Below, piece after piece: positions 1 to 5,472 of a stretch of 11,177 nt of DNA. Within the stretch, counting starts at the first letter, position 1, and each line of letters begins with the position of its first letter. A program made the translations under genes and the position numbers. The notes beneath the pieces are model-generated. The model searched no databases. It worked only from the letters and a program-made list of their open reading frames with translations, and was not told the origin of the DNA. The stretch is from Alistipes sp. (GTDB taxonomy: Bacteria; Bacteroidota; Bacteroidia; Bacteroidales; Rikenellaceae). The DNA lies in NCBI GenBank assembly GCA_017629615.1, contig JAGBWT010000173.1, positions 1 to 11,177 on the forward strand. Reading direction: 5' to 3'.

Positions 1-369
1 AATACCACCTACTCGGCAATTCGACTTACCCACATTCCGACAGGTATCGTGGTGCAGTGTCAGGAACAGAAGTCGCAGATTAAGAATACCGAGAAGGCGT
101 TTGAGGAGTTGCGTACCCGTATCTACAACCTCGAATATCAGAAGTACCTCGATGAAATTGCTTCGAAGCGTAATACACTCGTATCGACAGGCGACCGTTC
201 GGCAAAAATTCGTACCTACAACTATCCGCAGGGCCGAATTACCGACCACCGCATCAACTATACGATTTACAACCTCTCGGCCTTTATGGACGGCGATATT
301 CAGGACTGCATCGACCACCTTATCGTAGCCGAGAATGCGGAGCGCTTGAAGGAGCACGAGTTGGGATAA
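1..369 (+). CDS. prfA: Peptide chain release factor 1, C-terminal part (partial at 5' end)
   Basis: This is the C-terminal 122 residues of the factor that reads UAA/UAG stop codons and triggers release of the finished protein on the ribosome. The frame is open from base 1. The first residues, [15 protein letters not shown], are what normally follows the catalytic GGQHV loop, so the window begins just after GGQ, which is not visible. The later block [16 protein letters not shown] followed by ITDHRIN is diagnostic of RF1. RF2 has a different sequence here (IRSYVFHP-type), so prfB is excluded. The C-terminal helix ends in KEHELG before TAA at 367-369. The stop codon lies inside a perfect dyad (365-381). 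Identification is firm; only the missing N-terminal portion is unknown. Confidence 0.96.
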   Translation, partial: NTTYSAIRLTHIPTGIVVQCQEQKSQIKNTEKAFEELRTRIYNLEYQKYLDEIASKRNTLVSTGDRSAKIRTYNYPQGRITDHRINYTIYNLSAFMDGDIQDCIDHLIVAENAERLKEHELG

Positions 370-381
370 ACATTGTTTATC
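365..381. promoter_or_regulatory. Perfect 8-bp inverted repeat, operator-like, overlapping the prfA stop
   Basis: The bases GATAAACA-T-TGTTTATC form two perfect 8-base arms around one central base. The single-base spacer makes a poor RNA hairpin, and there is no GC-rich stem with a U-run, so a terminator is unlikely. Symmetric short dyads of this shape are typical of dimeric regulator sites. Its position, just before the small secreted protein, xseA and xseB, would suit control of that group. No Bacteroidetes-type -7 element (TAnnTTTG) is visible beside it, so the operator role is inference. Confidence 0.35.
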
Positions 382-407
382 AAATTAAAAATTAAAAATT
401 AAAAATT
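382..407. repeat. AT heptamer array (three and a half AAAAATT units), arm 1
   Basis: This stretch repeats the heptamer AAAAATT. It fills most of the 36-base gap after prfA and runs into the TTG start codon of the next gene. TAA occurs at 386, 393 and 400, one in each forward frame, and TTA occurs one base earlier in each case, so all six frames are closed. The reverse complement of the 26 bases recurs at 2356-2381 with one mismatch. Similar AT arrays are frequent between Bacteroidetes genes; their function is not established. Confidence 0.75.
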
Positions 408-963
408 GGGAATCAGAGGTCTTCATATTTCGATTTTCGCTTTTCTGGTTGTCTGTTTTGCTCCCGCAATGGCACAGCAACACTCCACCCCGTTATACAT
501 CGTAAACGGGGTGCAGATGGATAGCGTGAAGCATATTCCGGAGGAGAATATCGAGCATATCGAGACTCTGCCTGCCGACGAGCAGACTATAGCCCGCTAT
601 GGCGATAAGGCTCGCAACGGAGTCGTTATCATCGCACTCTGCTACGACCGTGAGGCGCAGTTCGACGGAGGTCGCGACTTTGACGACTACATTGCCGAGC
701 AGGTTCATTGGCCGGCACACCACCCTGCCGCAAGGGTTGTGGTGCGATATACGGTCGAGAGCGATGGGTCGATTCGACTCGGAAGCGTGTTGCAAGCCAC
801 ATACCGTCGCCTATACAAGAGAGTCGTGGCGGCTGTCGAGAAGGCGCCAAAGTGGAGTGCAGCAACCAAGAGCGGAACACCCGTTGCAAGCGAGCACGTT
901 CTGCGCATACAACTACCCAAAGGCAAACCGATGCCACGCGAGCGATATATCGTAATACTATAA
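406..963 (+). CDS. Small secreted protein with TonB-receptor-plug-like motif and TonB C-terminal-like domain
   Basis: The predicted product has 185 residues. Residues 1-23 form a signal peptide with a hydrophobic core and an A-x-A site (AMA|QQ). Residues 28-76 resemble the plug segment of Bacteroidetes TonB-dependent receptors: TPLYIVNGV at 28-36, a spaced IEHIETL, then YGDKARNGVVII at 65-76. Residues 92-170 resemble a TonB C-terminal domain, with VVVRYTVESDGSI in the middle and APKWSAATKSGTPV near the end. There is no membrane anchor or barrel, so a free periplasmic protein is likely. The start is TTG at 406. An in-frame TAA at 400 blocks anything upstream, and the first ATG (469) would remove the signal peptide. 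It lies 7 bases before xseA. Function is unknown; binding to TonB-system partners or to the cell envelope is a guess. It may also be a trimmed relative of the TonB-domain tails seen on BlaR1-like proteins. Confidence 0.72.
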   Translation: MGIRGLHISIFAFLVVCFAPAMAQQHSTPLYIVNGVQMDSVKHIPEENIEHIETLPADEQTIARYGDKARNGVVIIALCYDREAQFDGGRDFDDYIAEQVHWPAHHPAARVVVRYTVESDGSIRLGSVLQATYRRLYKRVVAAVEKAPKWSAATKSGTPVASEHVLRIQLPKGKPMPRERYIVIL

Positions 964-970
964 CAAGACG

Positions 971-2152
971 ATGGAACAGAGAGCCTACATAACCCTGTCG
1001 CAACTACAATCGCGCATATCGATTGTGGTCGAAGATGCCTTCGACCGCCCGATATGGGTTGTGGCCGAGATAGCCGAGTTGAAACTCAATCGCTCGGGCC
1101 ATTGCTACCTCGAACTTGTCGAGAAGGGCGAGCGTGAGGCAATCTGTGCCTCGGCACGAGGTGTTATTTGGCGTACGGGCTACCAATCGCTGATGCGACG
1201 CTTCGAGGCCGAGAGTGGTCGCACACTCGCAGCCGGTATGAAGATTTTGGCCAAAATCGCAGTGTCGTACCACCCGCTCTACGGATTGTCGCTCCAAATT
1301 GTCGACCTCGACCCGACCTATACGCTTGGCGACATCGAGCAACGCAAGCGCGAGACAATCGAGCGACTGCAACGCGAGGGTGTGTGGGATATGAATCGCA
1401 CGTTGCCACTGCCGCGCGTCGTGCAACGCATCGCTATCGTATCGAGCGCTACGGCCGCAGGCTACCGCGACTTTATGCGCGAAATCGAGGGGCGCATCTA
1501 CCGCATAGACACCACCCTCTTTGAGGCTGTGATGCAGGGCGAGATGGCCGAGCAGAGCATCATCGAGGCGCTCTCGACAATAGCCGAGCGGTGCGACGAC
1601 TTCGATGCTGTGGCGATTATCCGAGGCGGAGGCTCAACGGGCGACCTCGACTGCTACAACGGCTACGAGTTGGCCTCCTTTGTTGCACAATTTCCGCTAC
1701 CCATACTCTCGGGTATCGGTCACGACAAGGACGTCAGCATAACCGATATGGTTGCCGCAGTACCGCTCAAAACGCCTACCGCTGTTGCAGCCTGGATTTG
1801 CGACCGAGCAGCCGACTTCGACGGAGAGTTAGAGCGCTACGCAATCGCTTTGAGAGATATTTGCCGCCAGGCAACCCTCTCGGCAACACTCCGCTTGGAG
1901 CATTTCTCAACCGAAGTGCGCCACTTGGTGGAGCGCACATTGCAGAGCGAGAGCCAAAGGCTCGACGGCATAGCAAACTTGGTGGCGAACTTTGCACCCG
2001 AACGCATCTTCCGCCTCGGCTACGCCATTGCCCGCAAGGAGGGGGAGTCGCTACAAAGCGTGAATAGCGTGTCGGTTGGCGACACGATTAACATATCGCT
2101 TGCCGACGGAGAGATTGAGAGTAAAATCACTAAAATAGTAGAAAAACAGTAG
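971..2152 (+). CDS. xseA: Exodeoxyribonuclease VII large subunit
   Basis: This is the catalytic large subunit of exonuclease VII, a cytoplasmic nuclease that degrades single-stranded DNA from both ends and works in repair with the small subunit XseB. Residues 5-110 form the OB-fold DNA-binding domain, including SGHCYLEL at 42-49. The catalytic domain follows, with RGGGSTGDLDCYNGYELA at 218-235, SGIGHDKDVSITDMVA at 247-262 and the TPTAVA strand at 268-273. A helical region (about 275-345) would bind XseB. The tail at 348-385 (RLGYAIARKEG onward) is the usual small beta C-terminal segment. At 393 residues it is shorter than the E. coli protein (456), mainly in the helical region. The ATG is 7 bases after the previous stop, and xseB begins 7 bases downstream, which indicates co-translation. 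Confidence 0.95.
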   Translation: MEQRAYITLSQLQSRISIVVEDAFDRPIWVVAEIAELKLNRSGHCYLELVEKGEREAICASARGVIWRTGYQSLMRRFEAESGRTLAAGMKILAKIAVSYHPLYGLSLQIVDLDPTYTLGDIEQRKRETIERLQREGVWDMNRTLPLPRVVQRIAIVSSATAAGYRDFMREIEGRIYRIDTTLFEAVMQGEMAEQSIIEALSTIAERCDDFDAVAIIRGGGSTGDLDCYNGYELASFVAQFPLPILSGIGHDKDVSITDMVAAVPLKTPTAVAAWICDRAADFDGELERYAIALRDICRQATLSATLRLEHFSTEVRHLVERTLQSESQRLDGIANLVANFAPERIFRLGYAIARKEGESLQSVNSVSVGDTINISLADGEIESKITKIVEKQ

Positions 2153-2159
2153 AGAACCG

Positions 2160-2336
2160 ATGACTTACAAAGAGGCGATAGAGGAGATTGAGAAAATTTT
2201 GCGCTCTCTGCGAGAGGAGCAAAACAGCATAGACACACTCTCGGAGCGTGTGGCACGAGCAACCGAACTGATTGCTCTCTGCCGCGAAAAATTGCGCAAG
2301 GCAGAAGCCGATGTAAATAAAATAATCGAGGAGTAA
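2160..2336 (+). CDS. xseB: Exodeoxyribonuclease VII small subunit
   Basis: This 58-residue gene encodes the small helical subunit that coats the XseA helical arm and is needed for exonuclease VII activity. It begins MTYKEAIEEIEKILRSL, matching the usual XseB opening, and contains the hallmark ALCREKLRKAEADVNKI near residues 39-55 (the family LIKxCxxKLxxAExxV pattern). The protein is nearly all charged amphipathic helix. It lies 7 bases after xseA, the normal pairing. It is at the short end for the family. The TAA stop at 2334 is the first of three TAA triplets spaced 7 bases apart, so all three forward frames are closed within 17 bases. Confidence 0.92.
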   Translation: MTYKEAIEEIEKILRSLREEQNSIDTLSERVARATELIALCREKLRKAEADVNKIIEE

Positions 2337-2350
2337 AGAGTAAAGAGTAA
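2331..2350. repeat. Tandem TAAAGAG heptamer across the xseB stop
   Basis: The bases read GAG, then TAAAGAG twice, then TAA. Because 7 is not divisible by 3, the TAA triplets at 2334, 2341 and 2348 fall in the three different forward frames. The first is the xseB stop. The tract runs directly into the AT heptamer array that follows. It may be slippage-generated sequence; no function can be shown from the sequence alone. Confidence 0.6.
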
Positions 2351-2381
2351 TTTTTAATTCTTAATTTTTAATTTTTAATTT
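2349..2381. repeat. AT heptamer array (AATTTTT units), arm 2, opposite orientation to arm 1
   Basis: This stretch contains about four and a half AATTTTT units, one of them with a C substitution (AATTCTT), and ends immediately before the ATG at 2382. Bases 2356-2381 match the reverse complement of 382-407 at 25 of 26 positions, so the secreted-protein/xseA/xseB block is bracketed by inverted copies. There is no transposase or target-site duplication. The sequence may serve only as an AT-rich unstructured leader for the following gene. Confidence 0.72.
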
Positions 2382-3179
2382 ATGCAGTCGTTCATCAAGT
2401 GGTCGCTAAACCATCTGCCACGCACCTTCTTGCAGAGGGTTGCAGGATGGGGTGTGCCGACGCTTGGCTTGTGGTACGCAGGTCGTGGGCGCCAATGCCC
2501 GATTTGCGGTAAGCAGGTACGAGAGTTTCTGCCATACGGCTACGGCGTATCGCGCCGCGATGCCCTATGCCCTCGATGTTTGGCTTTGGAGCGCCACCGT
2601 CTGTTGTGGCTCTACATAGAGCGAGAGACCGACCTGCTGAATGGCTACCCGACACTGCTTCATATTGCCCCCGAAGTGGCGCTGAAACGCCAATTTGAGC
2701 GACACTACGGCAAGCAGCACGCCGACAACTACCTCACGGCCGACTTGGAGAGTCCGTTGGCAAAGTTGCACTTCGATATTCAGGATATACCGCTCGACGA
2801 CGAGAGTGTTGATATAGTGATTTGCAACCACATCCTCGAACACGTCGAGGAGGATAGAAAGGCGCTGACCGAACTGCACCGCATAATGCGCCCGGGAGGT
2901 TGGGGCGTTTTGCTTGTCCCTATCGACTACAATCGGGCGACCACCTTCGAGGACGACTCGATAACCTCGCCCGAGGAGCGAGCAAAGGTCTTTGGGCAGT
3001 ACGACCACCGTCGCATCTACGGTCGCGACTATGTCGAGCGACTGCGACAAGCGGGCTTCGAGGCCGAGGAGGTCGATTATGCAGCCCACTTCACGGCCGA
3101 CGAGCGCACAAGGTTTGCCCTCGGAGCCGACCGCATATATATTGTCCGTCGCACGGGCAACCAAACCAACAACGATTAA
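2382..3179 (+). CDS. Class I SAM-dependent methyltransferase with N-terminal zinc knuckle
   Basis: The predicted 265-residue product is a cytoplasmic methyltransferase of the Methyltransf_11 type. The N-terminus carries two CxxC pairs, C39/C42 (CPICG) and C63/C66 (CPRC), a likely zinc site, followed by the conserved LALERHRLLWLY. The SAM-binding strand is LLHIAPE at 92-98, where most class I enzymes have a DxGxGxG loop. The rest of the fold is normal: acidic residue 121 in LTADLES, FDIQDIPLDD at 131-140, VDIVICNHILEHV at 143-155 and the MRPGGWG turn at 169-175. The later DHRRIYGRDYVERLRQAGF is also typical. It lies 14 bases before relA, so co-transcription is likely. The substrate is unknown. 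Relatives are often annotated only as SAM-dependent methyltransferases. Confidence 0.85.
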   Translation: MQSFIKWSLNHLPRTFLQRVAGWGVPTLGLWYAGRGRQCPICGKQVREFLPYGYGVSRRDALCPRCLALERHRLLWLYIERETDLLNGYPTLLHIAPEVALKRQFERHYGKQHADNYLTADLESPLAKLHFDIQDIPLDDESVDIVICNHILEHVEEDRKALTELHRIMRPGGWGVLLVPIDYNRATTFEDDSITSPEERAKVFGQYDHRRIYGRDYVERLRQAGFEAEEVDYAAHFTADERTRFALGADRIYIVRRTGNQTNND

Positions 3180-3193
3180 AAACAAAACGATAT

Positions 3194-5434
3194 ATGGATA
3201 GTTTCACACTCAACGATAATTTGGCAACACGCTACGCCTCGCTACGCAAGGTGGCGGCCGAGATGTATTCGACCAAGACCCAGGAGGCTATCGACCGCGC
3301 CATAGCCTATGCCGACGAGCGTATCGCCGAACTGACGCGCTACGACGGAGAGCCGATGCTCGACCACGACGTCGAGGTGGCCCGCATCGTAGCCACCGAA
3401 ATCGGACTCGGCCGCAACTCGACCGTAGCCTCGATTCTGCACGATGCCGTACGCATCGTGGCCCAAAGTGGCGACGACGAGGCTCTCGAAACACTCTTGG
3501 CCGACATCGAACAGCAGTTCGGCAAGGAGGTTGTCGGCATCGTTATCGGTCTGGCCAACATCTCGGAGTTGAAACTCAACACCCACAAGGAGCAGGCCTC
3601 ATCGTTCCGCGATATGATTGTCGCCTACTCCTCCGACCCGAGAGTGATACTCATCAAACTCGCCGACCGCTTGGAGGTGATGCGCTCGATAGAGATGTTC
3701 CCTGCCGATAAGCGCAAAAAGAAGAGTTGGGAGAGCCTCAACCTCTACGCACAGATTGCCCACAAACTCGGCCTCTACAAAATCAAGAGCGAGTTGGAGG
3801 ATTTGGCACTCTCGCAACTCGAAACGGAGAGTTACCAACATATCGTCGCCAAACTCAAAGAGAGCGAGCGCGAACGACTCGACTTTATCGAGCGTTTCGT
3901 TGAGCCGATAAAGCGAGGCCTCAACGCCGCAGGCATACGCTACCACATCAAGAGCCGCACCAAGTCGGTCTATTCGATATGGAACAAGATGCGCAAGCAG
4001 GGTGTCGATTTCGAGGGTGTCTACGACATCTTCGCAATCCGCATCATCATCGACTGCCCACAGGTGCAGGAGAAGGCGCAGTGTTGGCTCGCCTACTCGA
4101 TTGTCAGCGACATCTACACTCCGAACACCGAACGTATGCGCGACTGGATTACCATACCGAAGTCGAACGGCTACGAGTCGTTGCACACAACCGTCTCGGC
4201 GGGTAACGGTAAGTGGGTCGAGATTCAGATTCGCTCGGAGCGTATGGACGACGTTGCCGAACTCGGTATCGCCGCCCATTGGCGCTACAAGGGTGTAAAT
4301 CAGGGCGCACAAACCTCGGAGCAGTGGTTGCAGCGTCTGCGCGAGTTGATGGACGAGACGAAGGAGGATATTGCCGAGCGTTTCGACGCCAAACCAGCCT
4401 CGAACGAGATTTTTGTCTTTACGCCCAATGGCGATATTCGCAAACTCCCCGAGGGCGCAACGCTGCTCGACTTCGCCTTCGACATTCACACCTCGCTCGG
4501 TGCTACCTGCTCGGGCGGTAAGGTCAATGGCCGAGCCGTACCAATTCGCGAGACGTTGAAAAATGGCGACATAGTCGAGATTCTCACCCAAAAGAACCAG
4601 ACGCCAAAGGCCGATTGGCTCAACTTCGTTGCGACCAACAAGGCCCGCTCACGAATCAAAGCCTACCTGCGCGAGGAGCAGGCGAAGAGTGCCAAACTCG
4701 GTCGCGAGGAGTTGGAGCGCAAACTCAAAAACTGGAAGATTACCTCGAAGAGTATCGACGAGGTGGTTGCCTACCTATGCAAATACTACAAGAAGCGCAC
4801 CGGCACAGCAATCTACGAACTGATTGCGACCCAAAAGATTGACCTCGCGCTGGTCAAGGAGTTGCTGTCGAAGTGGCTCTCGGGCGAGGCCGACGAGGAG
4901 CGTCGTGCAGCCGAGGCCGAGGCCGAAGCACTGCGTCTGCGCGAGAAGAGTGCAACCCAGCAACAGCACGCACCTTCGACCGACGCGCTCGTTATCGACG
5001 AGAGCATCAACAACATCGTCTACAAACTCGCCAAGTGCTGCAACCCGATAAAGGGCGACGACATCTTTGGCTTTGTAACCATCTCCTCGGGTATCACAAT
5101 CCACCGCTCCGACTGCCCCAACGCCAAACGTATGCACGAGCAGTATCCATACCGCATTATGGAGGCTCGTTGGCGCGAACAGGCTCACGGAGCATTCCGC
5201 GTAACAATCGCCATTACGGCCAACGACTCGGCAGGTCTGGTCAATCAGATTACCGAGGTTGTGAGCCACGAGATGAAACTCAACATTCGCTCAATCAACC
5301 TCACCTCGCGTGGCGACGGCACGGGCATAGGCACAATCAGCGTCGAAGTCCCTTCGACCTCGGTTGTCGATATGCTCCTCCACGCCATTATGCGAATCAA
5401 GGGTGTGCAGCGAGCCGTCAGAGCCAACAACTAA
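3194..5434 (+). CDS. relA: RelA-type (p)ppGpp synthetase with degenerate HD hydrolase site
   Basis: This 746-residue long RelA/SpoT homologue makes the stringent-response alarmone (p)ppGpp from ATP and GTP/GDP on starved ribosomes. The HD domain (about 30-190) keeps R49, the metal ligands H58, H83, D84 and D158, but has R87-I88 where active hydrolases have Glu-Asp, and E161-V162 where they have His-Asn. The synthetase domain (about 245-370) looks intact: RTKSVYSIWNKM at 255-266, YDIFAIRII at 277-285, IPKSNGYESLHTT at 321-333 and VEIQIRSERM at 342-351. The GTP-contact motif is RMRD (314-317), neither the bifunctional RxKD nor the RelA ExDD. TGS lies at 404-466, the zinc-finger region at 603-645 (C615, C616, H637, C641) and ACT at 668-743. 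The frame is open back to 2900, but homology starts at the ATG at 3194. Confidence 0.94.
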   Translation: MDSFTLNDNLATRYASLRKVAAEMYSTKTQEAIDRAIAYADERIAELTRYDGEPMLDHDVEVARIVATEIGLGRNSTVASILHDAVRIVAQSGDDEALETLLADIEQQFGKEVVGIVIGLANISELKLNTHKEQASSFRDMIVAYSSDPRVILIKLADRLEVMRSIEMFPADKRKKKSWESLNLYAQIAHKLGLYKIKSELEDLALSQLETESYQHIVAKLKESERERLDFIERFVEPIKRGLNAAGIRYHIKSRTKSVYSIWNKMRKQGVDFEGVYDIFAIRIIIDCPQVQEKAQCWLAYSIVSDIYTPNTERMRDWITIPKSNGYESLHTTVSAGNGKWVEIQIRSERMDDVAELGIAAHWRYKGVNQGAQTSEQWLQRLRELMDETKEDIAERFDAKPASNEIFVFTPNGDIRKLPEGATLLDFAFDIHTSLGATCSGGKVNGRAVPIRETLKNGDIVEILTQKNQTPKADWLNFVATNKARSRIKAYLREEQAKSAKLGREELERKLKNWKITSKSIDEVVAYLCKYYKKRTGTAIYELIATQKIDLALVKELLSKWLSGEADEERRAAEAEAEALRLREKSATQQQHAPSTDALVIDESINNIVYKLAKCCNPIKGDDIFGFVTISSGITIHRSDCPNAKRMHEQYPYRIMEARWREQAHGAFRVTIAITANDSAGLVNQITEVVSHEMKLNIRSINLTSRGDGTGIGTISVEVPSTSVVDMLLHAIMRIKGVQRAVRANN

Positions 5435-5472
5435 ACCTCAATCGAAATCAAGAAACCAAAAACATAAGTTCA

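Noticed and set aside
486..513. Strong hairpin: 9-bp perfect stem CACCCCGTT/AACGGGGTG with a 10-base loop
   Set aside because: It lies inside the coding region of the small secreted protein, over the conserved PLYIVNGV motif, and no U-run follows. It is not a terminator, and a translational role near the gene start cannot be supported from sequence alone.
382..2381. Composite transposon or integron carrying xseA/xseB between the inverted AT arrays
   Set aside because: There is no transposase, integrase or target-site duplication. XseA/XseB are core housekeeping genes, and low-complexity AT arrays can match by composition.
2900..3193. 98-codon N-terminal extension of the relA frame overlapping the methyltransferase
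   Set aside because: The extension runs out of frame over a well-supported methyltransferase gene and has no RSH similarity. The RelA family alignment begins at the ATG at 3194.
3599..4591. Reverse-strand open frame of 330 codons opposite relA
   Set aside because: It lies wholly inside the synthetase and TGS regions of a conserved gene and has no recognisable domain.
4873..5472. 200-codon N-terminal extension of phosphoesterase copy 1 overlapping relA
   Set aside because: The extension overlaps the zinc-finger and ACT regions of relA in another frame. The signal peptide begins at the ATG at 5473, as in copy 2.
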